Source: Burkholderia sp. GAS332 | GTDB lineage: Bacteria > Pseudomonadota > Gammaproteobacteria > Burkholderiales > Burkholderiaceae | Direction: 5' to 3' | DNA length: 64,000 bases | Assembly: GCA_900142905.1 (NCBI GenBank) | Contig: FSRV01000001.1 | Span: 4,774,001 to 4,838,000 of the forward strand | Part shown: one piece after another, positions 48,215 to 58,318 of the stretch | Numbering within the stretch: the first letter of the stretch is position 1 | Layout: every line of letters begins with the position of its first letter | Notes under the pieces: model-generated | Databases searched by the model: none | Seen by the model: only the letters and a program-made list of their open reading frames with translations | Told to the model about the DNA's origin: nothing | Position numbers and translations under genes: made by a program

Positions 48215-49726
48215 TCATCGCGCGGGCGATGTCGCCACGCTCTGCCGATCTGCCCGCGCCGCCACCGGATAACACAGCACGCGGTTGCGGCCGGCGTCTT
48301 TGGCCTCGTAGAGCGCTTCGTCCGCCGCATTGACGAGTGCGCGGCTCGTTGCGAATACCTGACTCCGGGTGCACGCAATGCCGATGCTGATGGTCAGCAC
48401 ATGGTGCGAGCTCGCGACATGGCCAAGCTCGAGCGCCTGAACCGCGGCGCGAATTTTCTCGGCGATCGCCGCTGCCCCGGCTTCGTCGGTATCAGGAAGC
48501 AGGACGGCGAACTCTTCACCGCCGTAGCGCGCCGCGGTATCGCCCGGGCGCCGCACGCTCTGTCCGATGCAGCGCGCCACGGCGATGAGCGCATCGTCGC
48601 CGGCCGAATGGCCGTATAGATCGTTGAAGCCCTTGAACGAGTCGACGTCGATCAGCAGCATCGACAACGGCCACCCGTTGCGTTGCGCGCGGCGCCACTC
48701 CTCCTCCGCCTGCTCCTCGAAGGTGCGGCGATTGTTCAGGCCGGTCAGCCCGTCGGTGCGTGCCAGCACGCGCAACTCTTCTTCGGCCGCGCGGCGCTGC
48801 CGCAGTTGCTGCGAGAACAGGACGGCGAGCGCAATGATCACCACGTCGAGCGCCGCAATCAGGGTGCCGATGATCCACGCGCGACGCCGCCATTCCACGT
48901 AGATATCGTGCGTCGAAAGCGCGACATCGAGAATCAGCGGATACATATCGATATGACGGAACGCGTACCAGCGCTCGACACCGTCGATCGCCGCCGTGCC
49001 GAAGAAATCGCCGCTCGGTTCCTGGAGGAAACGCGAATAGTTCGAGGTGCCGACCAGCCCCCGGCCGATGATGTTCGGATCGTAGGGGCGCCGCATCAGC
49101 ATCGTGCCGTCGCTCAGCATCAGCGCCATCGAACCACCCGGGCCGAGATTCATGCCGGCGAACAGGTGCCTGAAGTAAGTGAGTCGCATCGTGCCGACCA
49201 CCACACCACCGAAGCTGCCGTCCGGTCGCGATATGCGCCGGCTCAACGCAATGCTCACGTCCTTGCCGGTGACCTTCGGTATGAACGGATGGCTGACATA
49301 CAGGCCGACATTGGGAGAGTCGCGCTGAACCCGGAAGTAGTCACGCTCGGCAAGATTGATTCGGCGCGGAGGCGTGGCTTGTGAATCGAACACGATGTTG
49401 CCGGCTGGGTCGAGGACCAAAATCGAACCCAGGTCTTTCGCGTTGGCGGCGCCGTCGAATAGCACCATCTGGCGGATCACCGGTGGCAGGTCCAGCACGC
49501 CGGGTTGTTTCAGGCCCTCGATGACCGCCCGCAGCGACAGATCGTAGATCTCGAGATTGCGCGACACGTCGCGTTCGACCAGCAGCGAGACGTTGAAGAC
49601 GGAATCCTGCGCGCGCCGCAGCGCGTCGTCGCGCATCTGCGCCAACACCCATACCGCGATCGCGAGGATCGCGCTGGCCAGCACGATACTGATCGCAATC
49701 ACGATGTTCGGTCGGCGCGTCACCAT
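48215..49726 (-). CDS. Diguanylate cyclase with periplasmic Cache sensor
   Basis: A 503-residue inner-membrane protein: membrane helix (about 8-30), a double-Cache-type periplasmic sensor (about 40-280), a second membrane helix (GTLIAALDVVIIALAVLF) and a GGDEF domain with active site RYGGEEF. An RPGD lies five residues before GGEEF, fitting the inhibitory I-site (RxxD). It should make cyclic-di-GMP in response to a small extracellular ligand and be product-inhibited. The start is the only good ATG before the membrane helix. Confidence 0.92.
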   Translation of the reverse strand: MVTRRPNIVIAISIVLASAILAIAVWVLAQMRDDALRRAQDSVFNVSLLVERDVSRNLEIYDLSLRAVIEGLKQPGVLDLPPVIRQMVLFDGAANAKDLGSILVLDPAGNIVFDSQATPPRRINLAERDYFRVQRDSPNVGLYVSHPFIPKVTGKDVSIALSRRISRPDGSFGGVVVGTMRLTYFRHLFAGMNLGPGGSMALMLSDGTMLMRRPYDPNIIGRGLVGTSNYSRFLQEPSGDFFGTAAIDGVERWYAFRHIDMYPLILDVALSTHDIYVEWRRRAWIIGTLIAALDVVIIALAVLFSQQLRQRRAAEEELRVLARTDGLTGLNNRRTFEEQAEEEWRRAQRNGWPLSMLLIDVDSFKGFNDLYGHSAGDDALIAVARCIGQSVRRPGDTAARYGGEEFAVLLPDTDEAGAAAIAEKIRAAVQALELGHVASSHHVLTISIGIACTRSQVFATSRALVNAADEALYEAKDAGRNRVLCYPVAARADRQSVATSPAR

Positions 49727-49997
49727 GAGGTTTCGATTCGAGCGTGCGCGGACCTACGCGCGTGAAGAAGTGGGGCGCACCCGGAAGGCGCAGCCCGTGA
49801 ACCGGTAGCGTACCAGACGCTGAGGCGCGTTAAACGCTGAAAAAGACAGGTTTTTGGCGGCTCAGGCGAAAACTTCGACGATGGCTGGCGCTGGCGCCGG
49901 CATCCTGTTTCCAGAATGACACGGGGCGCGGAGGGGGCGCCGCACACCTACCCGGAAAAAACGAAGCGGAGCGCCGACGTCACATCCGCCCAGACGC

Positions 49998-50699
49998 TCA
50001 GCCGACGTGCAGGTCGAGCGCCGGCCCGGATGCCGCGCGGCAGAGCGCACGAATATCGGCGACCTCGAGCACCGCTTTGGGGGCGCCATGGCGCGCGACC
50101 GCCAGCATGGCCTGGCCGATGTCCTCGGTGCTCAGAATGTGGTTCGGGAATAGCGCGCGCAGGGTCGACAGGAACGGCTTGGCCACCGTGTAGAACAGCC
50201 GGTACCCCCGGGTCTTCGAACGAGCGCCGTTCAGCGGCTCGATCACGCCGGGGCGAAACAGGTAGACCGCCTTGAACGGCAAGCGTTGCAGCGCGTTCTC
50301 AGTCTTGCCCTTGACCCGCGCCCACATGCTGCGGCCACATTCTGTGCTGTCGGTACTCGCGCCGGACACGTAGACGAAGGTCATCTGGGGATTGAGACGG
50401 GCGAGTGTCTGCGCAGCCGCCAGCGTCAGGTCATAGGTTAGGCGCGTATAGTCGGCCTCCTGCATGCCTGCGGACGAGACGCCCAAACAGAAAAAGCACG
50501 CGTCGAAGCCCTTCAGCGAAGGCTCCGCCGCGCGGTAGTCCATCAGATCCGGCAAGATCAGCTCGACGAGCCGTGGATCGAGCTGGCCAGTGCGCGTGCG
50601 GCCGACCGTCTGGACCGCCTCGACGTCGGGCGCGCGCAGGCATTCGCGCAATACGCCCTGCCCGACCATGCCGGTCGCGCCGAATATCAGAACCTTCAT
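49998..50699 (-). CDS. NAD(P)-binding Rossmann-fold oxidoreductase (HTATIP2-like)
   Basis: A 233-residue Rossmann-fold protein beginning MKVLIFGATGMVGQGVLREC, with CFFCLGVSS, FVYVSGASTD and a late YLFRPGVIEP. It resembles atypical SDR proteins near HTATIP2/YwnB. The typical YxxxK catalytic pair is not evident (ARVKGKTENAL is near the place), so the activity is uncertain. The start at 50699 fits the nucleotide-binding strand; the frame is open 58 codons further upstream. It is followed by a possible long leftward transcript with the SDR and TetR genes. Confidence 0.82.
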   Translation of the reverse strand: MKVLIFGATGMVGQGVLRECLRAPDVEAVQTVGRTRTGQLDPRLVELILPDLMDYRAAEPSLKGFDACFFCLGVSSAGMQEADYTRLTYDLTLAAAQTLARLNPQMTFVYVSGASTDSTECGRSMWARVKGKTENALQRLPFKAVYLFRPGVIEPLNGARSKTRGYRLFYTVAKPFLSTLRALFPNHILSTEDIGQAMLAVARHGAPKAVLEVADIRALCRAASGPALDLHVG

Positions 50700-50791
50700 G
50701 ATGCATGCTCCATGGTCGCGCCCGGCCGGCGCGCGTTGGTGAGTCTTGCCGATTGCCTGTTGGCCGTTTGCCTGTTTGCCCGGATGCGTCC

Positions 50792-51667
50792 TCAGCCTTT
50801 CGCCGATACGCCCGGAAAAGCCGGCAGCGGCGTTGGCGCGGAGAAATCGGTGGCGGCACTGATCGCCTGCCACGCCTCGGCGCTCGCAGCGCGCGCCTTG
50901 TCGCCTTCGCCGGCGTAATGCACCGCGTCACTGCCCAGCAAGAGATGCGCCGGCAATACATCGTGATACGCGAGCTTCAGCACCACTTGCGCAACCTTCG
51001 CGGGATCGCCGGTTTCATGGCCGACGTACTGGGATAGCATATCCGCGATGGCGCCGACCGACGGCACATAATCCGGCAGCAACACCGGTGTCGCGCCCTT
51101 CGCCTCCGTGCCCCATTCTGTTTTCATGCCGCCCGGCTCAAGCGCGGTGACGTGGACGCCAAACGGCGCGAGCTCCTGACTGATCACCTCGGTGAACCCG
51201 CCGACCGCCCACTTCGCAGCCTGATACGCGCTCAATCCCGCCATCCCGATACGGCCACCGACCGACGAAATCTGGATCACGTGGCCGGCTCGCTGTTTCC
51301 GCAGCACCGGGAGCGCCGCGCGTGTCACGTTGACCACGCCATAGAAATTGGTGTCGATCTGCGCGCGGAAATCGTCCTCGGTGGTTTGCTCGAACGGCGC
51401 CAGATGACCGAAGCCCGCGTTGTTGACGACCACATCGAGCCGGCCGAATGCGTCGACTGCGGCCTGTACCGCATTGCGTGCCGCCGCCGGATCCGTGACG
51501 TCCAGCGCAACCGCCCGAACCTGCTCGCCGTAGCGTGTCAGCAGATCGGCCAACTGACGCGGATCGCGCGCGGTCGCCACGACGCGCTCACCGGCGCGCA
51601 ACGCTGCTTCGACAATTTCGCGCCCAAGCCCGCGGGCACTTCCCGTAACCAACCAGACCTTCGACAT
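50792..51667 (-). CDS. Short-chain dehydrogenase/reductase
   Basis: A 291-residue classical SDR: cofactor loop TGSARGLG (residues 9-16), ALDVTD, VVNNAGFGH, the catalytic Ser in ISSVGG, YQAAK (YxxxK) and EPGGMKTEW. NADP(H) preference is suggested by the Arg in SARGLG. AAGGAGCGC precedes the ATG at 51667. An operator-like repeat lies in its promoter and is shared with the TetR gene upstream. The substrate is unknown. Confidence 0.92.
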   Translation of the reverse strand: MSKVWLVTGSARGLGREIVEAALRAGERVVATARDPRQLADLLTRYGEQVRAVALDVTDPAAARNAVQAAVDAFGRLDVVVNNAGFGHLAPFEQTTEDDFRAQIDTNFYGVVNVTRAALPVLRKQRAGHVIQISSVGGRIGMAGLSAYQAAKWAVGGFTEVISQELAPFGVHVTALEPGGMKTEWGTEAKGATPVLLPDYVPSVGAIADMLSQYVGHETGDPAKVAQVVLKLAYHDVLPAHLLLGSDAVHYAGEGDKARAASAEAWQAISAATDFSAPTPLPAFPGVSAKG

Positions 51668-51686
51668 AATGCGCTCCTTAGGTTTT

Positions 51687-51708
51687 AATGAGCAAGTAAT
51701 CACTCATT
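51687..51708. promoter_or_regulatory. TetR operator candidate, SDR promoter
   Basis: AATGAG and CTCATT are inverted arms around ten bases. On the minus strand it reads ATGAGTGATTACTTGCTCAT. The same half-sites occur in the TetR gene's own promoter at 52324-52340. Confidence 0.5.
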
Positions 51709-51723
51709 AATCAGATAAAAAAA

Positions 51724-52296
51724 TTAGTTCTGGGCAATCGCGTGCCAGAACGCTTCAAAGCCGGCCTTGCGATAACGGTCGGCATTGTCCGGTTCGCGAG
51801 CGATGAAATCCATGGTGGTCTCCGCCAGCGCCGCCATGATCGCCGACACGAAAGCCGGCGGTTGATCACGCAGCGCGCCGCTCGCCACGCTCGCCTGAAT
51901 CATTACGTTGATGTCCGTGAAGGACTGCATGCCGGTCGCGCGGGTGCAGTCAGTCAGGCGCTCCGACACGGACAGTTGCGCCATCGCCCGGCGTTTTTGC
52001 GGCTGCGCCACGCCCCAATCGACAAACTTGTCCCATACATGCTGAGCGCGATCGCGCACGCTGGCTTGCTTCGGGTAAGTCGTCATCATCACTTCGCGCA
52101 GCTCCGCCTTGATGTCCAGGTAGAGCTGGTTCAGCAATTCGTCTTTATTGTCGAAGTAGGTGAACAGCGTTCCCTCAGCCACGCCCGCAAGTTTTGCGAT
52201 GCGTGCAGTGGGCGCGCCCAAACCCTGCTCGGCGACCACCTCGGCAGCGGCGGCAAGGATGGCGTTGCGTTTGTCTTCGCTTTTCGGACGGGCCAT
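51724..52296 (-). CDS. TetR-family transcriptional regulator
   Basis: A 190-residue TetR repressor: helix-turn-helix domain about 5-50 (AILAAAAEVVAEQGLGAPTA and AEGTLFTYFDNKDELLNQLY) and a helical ligand domain. The ATG at 52296 begins MARPKSEDKR, a common start for this group; an upstream TTG would add eight residues. It probably represses the SDR gene and itself through the shared sequence at 51687 and 52324. The inducer is unknown. Confidence 0.92.
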   Translation of the reverse strand: MARPKSEDKRNAILAAAAEVVAEQGLGAPTARIAKLAGVAEGTLFTYFDNKDELLNQLYLDIKAELREVMMTTYPKQASVRDRAQHVWDKFVDWGVAQPQKRRAMAQLSVSERLTDCTRATGMQSFTDINVMIQASVASGALRDQPPAFVSAIMAALAETTMDFIAREPDNADRYRKAGFEAFWHAIAQN

Positions 52297-52323
52297 ACGG
52301 TTCGCTTCGACTACCGACAATAA

Positions 52324-52340
52324 ATGAGTGATTGCTCAAT
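52324..52340. promoter_or_regulatory. TetR operator candidate, autoregulatory
   Basis: ATGAGTGATTGCTCAAT carries TGAG/CTCA arms, sharing ATGAGTGATT and GCTCA with the site at the SDR promoter; the spacing differs by four bases. It lies 28 bases before the TetR ATG. Confidence 0.5.
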
Positions 52341-52570
52341 CATATCCACGGATGCCCGCTTGTTCAAGTCATTTTTTGTTGGGGCTCGCCGACAGATCAT
52401 GTGCGCCGGCACGCGCCGGAAATGAAAAGAAAATGTAAGGTACATGTTTTCATCATGTGCCTAAAACTATTCAAACCAACAGAAAATGATGCCTCCCTCT
52501 TGCATCGTGTGCAAGCTTAGTAGAGGAATACCCGCTATTCCTTAAGTCCGTGAGAATCCAATCCGATAAC

Positions 52571-52595
52571 CAATAAATGGGATACCCATTTATTG
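52571..52595. promoter_or_regulatory. 25-bp palindrome upstream of chemoreceptor
   Basis: CAATAAATGGG and CCCATTTATTG form perfect 11-bp arms with the spacer ATA. It lies about 160 bases before the chemoreceptor start. It could be an operator or an RNA hairpin; no T-run follows. Confidence 0.45.
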
Positions 52596-52755
52596 CCTGA
52601 CGTTCGATGCGCATCAGCGATGCGTCTTACGGAAGGCACGAAGGGTAAACCGCGCGGGGCTGCCACGATGACCGGCAGCCAGATAGACGCTCCCATGCCC
52701 GGACCTGAGAGTCCATTGCGAACGCTCTAACGATTCGTTATTGGAGAAAAAAATC

Positions 52756-54480
52756 GTGACACTTAAGCATCTCACCATCAAGACCAAACTCATTATTGGG
52801 TTCGGCCTGCTGTCTCTCATTGTCGTCGTGGTTTCCGGCCTGTCCTTGAAGGCGCTGAGCGATTCGACCGATGGGTTTTCCAACTACGTACACGGCATCA
52901 ATGCACGCGCCGACATGGTGGTGCGGGTTCGAACCGCAGTCGATCGCCGGGCGATTGCAGCGCGCAATCTCGTGCTCGTGACCAAACCTCAGGACCTCGA
53001 AGTAGAGAAAGCCGACGTGACGCGCGCACACGAAGACGTGCAAGCCGACCTGAAAAAGCTCAACGACATGACCGCGAACGCGACCGACACGTCGGAGAAA
53101 GCGCGCAGCCTCGTCGCCGAGATCAATCGCGTCGAGGCGGCCTATGGTCCGGTTGCCCTCGACATCGTCAACTCGGCGCTCACCAACAAGCGTGACGAGG
53201 CGATCGTCAAGATGGACGATCAATGCCGGCCGCTGCTTGCCGCGCTGATTCGCGCGACCGATGCGTATGCGGATTACACGCGCACACGCCAGGATCAACT
53301 GGTCAACGAGTACACCGCGCACTATGAAAACCAGCGCGATCTGCTGATCGCGATCTGCCTCATCGCGTTGGCGCTCGCCGTCAGCGCGTGCGTGGTAATC
53401 ACGCGCGCTGTGACCGGACCGCTGCGTTTTGCGATCGACGTCGCGCGTACCGTGTCTGAAGGCGATCTGCGCACGCGTATCACGGTCGACGGCAGCGACG
53501 AGACCAGCAAACTGCTGGGTGCCCTGCGCGAGATGAACGAACGGCTGACCGCCATCGTCGGGCGGGTGCGCGATAGCAGCACCAGCATTGCCGGCGCGGC
53601 GCGTCAGATCGCAGCGGGCAATATGGACCTGAGCCAGCGCACCGAACAGCAGGCTGCTTCGTTGCAGGAAACCGCTTCCAGCATGGAAGAACTCACCTCG
53701 ACGGTTAAGCAGAATGCCGACAACGCGCAGCAAGGCAGCATGCTGGCTGCGAACGCTTCGTCGGTGGCGCAAAAGGGTAGCGAGGTCGTCGGTCAGGTCG
53801 TGAGCACGATGCATGACATCAGCGACAGTTCGACCAAGATCGCGGACATCACCGGCATCATCGAAGGCATTGCGTTCCAGACGAACATCCTCGCCTTGAA
53901 CGCGGCCGTTGAAGCCGCGCGGGCGGGCGAACAAGGGCGGGGTTTCGCCGTGGTCGCAAGCGAAGTCAGAAGCCTGGCTCAACGTTCATCGAGCGCGGCA
54001 AAGGAGATCAAGGACCTGATCGCCAACTCCGTGGAAAAGATCCGCGATGGCTCGGCGCTTGCGGGCGAGGCGGGTAAGACGATGGCCGACGTGACTCAGG
54101 CGGTGGCGCGAGTGACCGACATCATGTCGGAGATCGCGGCGGCATCGATTGAACAAAGCCGTGGCATCGAGCAGGTCAATCTTGCGATTACCCAGATGGA
54201 CAACGTCACGCAACAGAATGCGGCTTTGGTGGAAGAGGCAGCGGCGGCTTCGCGCTCGATGGAAGATCAGGGGCAACAGTTGAATGAAGCCGTGGCGTTT
54301 TTTCAGGTGAAGGATGCTGCGCATGCGGTAGCGGCTGCGCCTGCCCGGCGGGAGGCGCCGCGGCGCGAGCCGGCTGTTGCAGTTGCCCCGAAGCGCGTTG
54401 CGCGGGCTACGGCAGTCGCGCCGGTTGCCGCGCTTGCTACGGCAACTGCGGGTGCGAATGACGGGTGGGATAAGTTCTGA
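52756..54480 (+). CDS. Methyl-accepting chemotaxis protein
   Basis: A 574-residue chemoreceptor: membrane helix ([18 protein letters not shown]), four-helix-bundle sensor, second membrane helix ([20 protein letters not shown]), HAMP (SEGDLRTRI) and a signalling coil with the tip [20 protein letters not shown]. The start is a GTG at 52756 placed after TTGGAGAAAA; a TTG 15 bases earlier is too close to that ribosome site. After a Pro/Ala-rich tether it ends GWDKF, which resembles CheR/CheB-tethering pentapeptides such as NWETF. It has the same architecture as the receptor at 45541, which lacks such a tail. Confidence 0.93.
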   Translation: MTLKHLTIKTKLIIGFGLLSLIVVVVSGLSLKALSDSTDGFSNYVHGINARADMVVRVRTAVDRRAIAARNLVLVTKPQDLEVEKADVTRAHEDVQADLKKLNDMTANATDTSEKARSLVAEINRVEAAYGPVALDIVNSALTNKRDEAIVKMDDQCRPLLAALIRATDAYADYTRTRQDQLVNEYTAHYENQRDLLIAICLIALALAVSACVVITRAVTGPLRFAIDVARTVSEGDLRTRITVDGSDETSKLLGALREMNERLTAIVGRVRDSSTSIAGAARQIAAGNMDLSQRTEQQAASLQETASSMEELTSTVKQNADNAQQGSMLAANASSVAQKGSEVVGQVVSTMHDISDSSTKIADITGIIEGIAFQTNILALNAAVEAARAGEQGRGFAVVASEVRSLAQRSSSAAKEIKDLIANSVEKIRDGSALAGEAGKTMADVTQAVARVTDIMSEIAAASIEQSRGIEQVNLAITQMDNVTQQNAALVEEAAAASRSMEDQGQQLNEAVAFFQVKDAAHAVAAAPARREAPRREPAVAVAPKRVARATAVAPVAALATATAGANDGWDKF

Positions 54481-54602
54481 TCGGCGTCTTTCCGATGACG
54501 CGTCGCTCACCTCACGGGCGACGCGTGAGCGAAGTCACCAGCAATACTGAACGTGGCAGGCGGCGCGGCAACCGCAGCATCGGGTAAAAATCCGACGCCA
54601 GA

Positions 54603-54637
54603 AACGAGAAAACCGGCGCGCAGCCGGTTTTCTCGTT
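54603..54637. terminator. Terminator between chemoreceptor and tRNA-Ala
   Basis: AACGAGAAAACCGGC and its complement form a perfect 15-bp stem with a five-base loop. The arm carries TTTT on both strands. It is placed to end both the rightward receptor and the leftward tRNA transcripts. Confidence 0.8.
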
Positions 54638-54652
54638 GACGCTAAATCTTCC

Positions 54653-54728
<76 letters not shown>

Positions 54729-54817
54729 AACGTGAAAACAATTCTAGCACAGGCATTTTGCGTTTGGACAAGCCCCCCGGGGTGGCAAAACCCGGGGGCA
54801 AACCGGGCGCTAAAACG

Positions 54818-55168
54818 TCACTTCGATGGCGCGCCAGCCAGCACCCAATCCACCACCGTGCGAATGTCAGCATCGCTCATCGATTGATGCGCCGGCATCG
54901 GAATCATCCCCCATACGCCGGAGCCGCCCTCCTTCACCTTGCGCGCCAATTTTTCCGGCGCTTGCGCATCGCCCTTGTACTTCGTAGCGATCTGCTGGAA
55001 CGACGGGCCGACCAGTTTGCGGTCCACCGCGTGACAGCCCATGCAGGCATTCGAGTTGGCAACGATCTGACCGCGCGGCGCATCGGCCGCACGCGCTGAA
55101 GAGGCAACAGCCCCAGCCAACGCGCTAACCGTCAACACCCCGGCAATGAAAGCAACGCCCCGCTTCAT
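54818..55168 (-). CDS. Periplasmic cytochrome c (c551-like)
   Basis: A 116-residue class I cytochrome c. A signal peptide (MKRGVAFIAGVLTVSALAGA to SARA) precedes the haem site CMGCH (Cys42, Cys45, His46); the axial Met is probably Met91 in MIPMPAH. Length and the C-terminal IRTVVDWVLAGA helix fit c551-type electron carriers. The start overlaps the dolP-like stop by four bases (ATGA), so it is translated with that gene as the end of the leftward yraN-diaA-dolP-cytochrome transcript. Confidence 0.93.
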   Translation of the reverse strand: MKRGVAFIAGVLTVSALAGAVASSARAADAPRGQIVANSNACMGCHAVDRKLVGPSFQQIATKYKGDAQAPEKLARKVKEGGSGVWGMIPMPAHQSMSDADIRTVVDWVLAGAPSK

Positions 55169-55959
55169 GGCGTCGTCGTCGCCGGATTGCCCGGATGCAC
55201 CGCGTTCGAATTATTGACTGGCGCCGGCGGCTGCTGATCGAGCGGACGCGAACTCACCGATGAATCGGGAATCGTACCGACGGTCGGCGCGTTCGCGTCA
55301 GGCTGCGAAGCGGCTGCCGGTGCGGCCGCCGCTGCGGCGGCAGCGGCCGCCGCTTCCTGCGGCTGAATGTACTGGAACACCTTCACGACCTGCACCACGC
55401 CCGGCACGCGGCTCGCAACGTCGGCGCCGCGATTGCCTTCGTCCATCGTGACGAGGCCCATCAGATACACCGAGCCACGCTCAGCCACGACCTTGAAGTT
55501 GTTCGCCGAAATGTTCTTCTCGGCGATCAGCGCGGTCTTCACCCGCGTTTCCAGGTATGTATCATTGGTACGCGACGAGAACGAGCTCGCCGGCATGATC
55601 GCCAGTTCGTTGACGATCGTGTTGACGTTGTTCAAGCCACGCACGATCGTCTCCGCGCGTTGCTTCGACGCGTCCCCCGCCACTTCGCCGGTCAGCAACA
55701 CGCGGCGGTTGAACACCGCGACGTTGACGTGCGCACTGTCGGGCAAGTTCTGGCTGATCTGCGACAGCGCCTTCACCTGCAACTCGCGATCCTCGGTCTG
55801 CGCGCCGAGCGTGCGTCGGTCGGTCGCCACCAGCGCACTGCCGCCCGCCGCGCCGGCAACGGCGAGAAAGCAACCCTGCAACGTCGCGGATAGTCCCGCC
55901 GCGAACCCGACCACCAGCACGGTTCTCACCAGTGTCTTCTTGACGCGGAATACGCTCAT
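55165..55959 (-). CDS. dolP: Dual BON-domain lipoprotein (DolP/YraP-like)
   Basis: A 264-residue outer-membrane lipoprotein: signal peptide with lipobox LQGC near residue 30, then two BON domains (about 60-130, TEDRELQVKALSQISQNLPD; and about 135-205, TYLETRVKTALIAEKNISAN). A poly-Ala and Pro-rich tail of some 60 residues extends beyond E. coli DolP. DolP supports outer-membrane integrity and BAM function. Gene order yraN-diaA-dolP is as in enterobacteria. ATG at 55959 is placed nine bases after AGGAG; a TTG three bases earlier is an alternative. Confidence 0.88.
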   Translation of the reverse strand: MSVFRVKKTLVRTVLVVGFAAGLSATLQGCFLAVAGAAGGSALVATDRRTLGAQTEDRELQVKALSQISQNLPDSAHVNVAVFNRRVLLTGEVAGDASKQRAETIVRGLNNVNTIVNELAIMPASSFSSRTNDTYLETRVKTALIAEKNISANNFKVVAERGSVYLMGLVTMDEGNRGADVASRVPGVVQVVKVFQYIQPQEAAAAAAAAAAAPAAASQPDANAPTVGTIPDSSVSSRPLDQQPPAPVNNSNAVHPGNPATTTP

Positions 55960-55985
55960 CAACTAGCTCTCCTTCGGAATCAATC

Positions 55986-56801
<816 letters not shown>

Positions 56802-57245
56802 TCAGACTTCGTCGGCGCGAAACGCATCGCGCAGCCACACGAGCCGGCCCGCTTCGAACGCAATCACGTCGAAACGGCACGCGGGCTCATCATGCGAATA
56901 CCTGCTGCGGGTTGCCAGATAATGCCGCGCGGCACGCACGATCCGCTGCTTCTTTTGCCACCCGATGCTGGCTGCCGCGCCGCCGTAGCGCTGCTGCCCA
57001 CGCGCGCGAACTTCGACGAACACCAGCGCGCCGTCACGGTCGCGCATCACCAGATCAATCTCACCGCGCCGGCACAGCACATTGCGCGCGACGAAACGCA
57101 AACGCTGCCGCTGCAAAAATTCCATCGCACGCGCCTCGAAAGCCGCGCCGACGAGTTTGGACCCGGTTGGTCTCGAAAAGTTGTGTGAGTGGTTTGGGTG
57201 GCACAATGGCGGCCTCGTTCTGTCTGTCTGCGTCTTCTGCCTCAT
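56802..57245 (-). CDS. yraN: YraN family (UPF0102) nuclease-like protein
   Basis: A 147-residue protein if the ATG at 57245 is used; AGAGGAG precedes it. The conserved core [36 protein letters not shown] and FDVIAFE fits the YraN/UPF0102 family, which has a restriction-endonuclease-like fold (E..D..ExK/R). Its DNA role is not defined. The first 30 residues are not conserved in the family. The start codon overlaps the divergent rsmI start by two bases, so one promoter region serves neither gene alone. Confidence 0.82.
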   Translation of the reverse strand: MRQKTQTDRTRPPLCHPNHSHNFSRPTGSKLVGAAFEARAMEFLQRQRLRFVARNVLCRRGEIDLVMRDRDGALVFVEVRARGQQRYGGAAASIGWQKKQRIVRAARHYLATRSRYSHDEPACRFDVIAFEAGRLVWLRDAFRADEV

Positions 57246-58122
57246 GACTCCTCTCTCCGAACTCGCGCAAGGGCAGCAGTACCCAGCCGCCGCGCTGTAT
57301 GTGGTGGCCACACCGATCGGCAACATCGCCGACGTCACGCTGCGCGCGTTGCATGTGCTCGGACTGGTGGACCGCATCGCCGCCGAAGACACCCGCAACA
57401 CGGGCCAATTGCTCGCGCGCTATGGCATCTCGAAACCACTCGTCGCGGTTCATCAGCACAACGAGCGGGCCGCGGCGCTGCGCCTGATCGAACATCTGCA
57501 AGCAGGCGAACGGGTGGCCTACGTATCCGATGCGGGCACGCCCGGCATCTCGGACCCCGGCGCGAAACTCGTCGACGCCGTGCGCGAAGCCGGTTTCCCG
57601 GTCATTCCGCTGCCCGGCGCAAGCGCGCTCGCCACCGCGTTGAGCGCGGCCGGCGACTGGGTCGCGACGTTCTCGTTCCTCGGCTTTCTGCCACCAAAGG
57701 CAAAGGCACGCGCCGCGGCACTGCAACCGCTCGTGCGCCATCCGCACGCCATGGTGTTCTACGAAGCGCCGCACCGGATCGTTGAAACGGTGCAAGCGTT
57801 GGCCGACGCATTCGGCGGCGAGCGCAAGCTGCTGATCGCCCGGGAATTGACGAAGTTACATGAAGCGCTGCACCGCGGCACCCTGGCCGAAGGGCCAACG
57901 TGGCTCGCTGCCGATCCGAACCGGCAACGCGGCGAGTTCGTGCTGGTGGTGGAAGGTGCGCAGCCGGAAGCCGTGGGCGAACACGATCACGACGCGTTGC
58001 TGGGCATCCTGCTGGAAGAGTTGACGGTAAGCAGCGCGGCAAAAGTCGCGGCGACCCTCACCGGTGCGTCGCGCAACGCGCTCTACACGCGCGCGTTGGC
58101 CTTGAAGAAAGACGAGGAATAA
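57244..58122 (+). CDS. rsmI: 16S rRNA (cytidine1402-2'-O)-methyltransferase
   Basis: A 292-residue SAM-dependent methyltransferase of the tetrapyrrole-methylase fold: [46 protein letters not shown] and [13 protein letters not shown] are typical of RsmI, which methylates C1402 in the ribosomal decoding site. Length and start fit the family; a longer open frame upstream overlaps yraN. Divergent from yraN with start codons overlapping. A hairpin related to the IS3-end-like repeat follows. Confidence 0.95.
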   Translation: MTPLSELAQGQQYPAAALYVVATPIGNIADVTLRALHVLGLVDRIAAEDTRNTGQLLARYGISKPLVAVHQHNERAAALRLIEHLQAGERVAYVSDAGTPGISDPGAKLVDAVREAGFPVIPLPGASALATALSAAGDWVATFSFLGFLPPKAKARAAALQPLVRHPHAMVFYEAPHRIVETVQALADAFGGERKLLIARELTKLHEALHRGTLAEGPTWLAADPNRQRGEFVLVVEGAQPEAVGEHDHDALLGILLEELTVSSAAKVAATLTGASRNALYTRALALKKDEE

Positions 58123-58151
58123 GGGAACGGACAAAAAAAGGTCGCGCCATG

Positions 58152-58201
58152 AAAAACACCCCAAAGGTTGGATCGGTGTCCAACTTTTGGGGTGCAGTTC
58201 A
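58152..58201 (-). terminator. IS3-end-like palindrome acting as terminator (copy 3)
   Basis: On the minus strand TGAACTGCACCCC leads into CACCCCAAAAGTTGGAC, a four-base loop and the nearly complementary ATCCAACCTTTGGGGTG, followed by five T residues and an ATG, as in the copy at 33859. It probably ends the leftward rlpA transcript and may also affect rsmI. No inner transposase sequence is visible beyond the ATG. Confidence 0.75.
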
Positions 58202-58318
58202 CGATGCGGCCCTTCGTCTTTCGGCAAACACGGCATGCATTGCCGCCGTGCAGCCCGGCGTCACGAACGCGCTGCTTGCGCGCCCGCGGCCACTACATCA
58301 CTGCTTTGCGCTCGAACC

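Larger units (their letters stand above)
52297..52755. other. AT-rich upstream region of TetR and chemoreceptor genes
   Basis: This region contains the TetR operator candidate and a 25-bp palindrome at 52571, with AT-rich stretches in which the promoters probably lie. No ORF with a ribosome site is seen. Confidence 0.45.
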
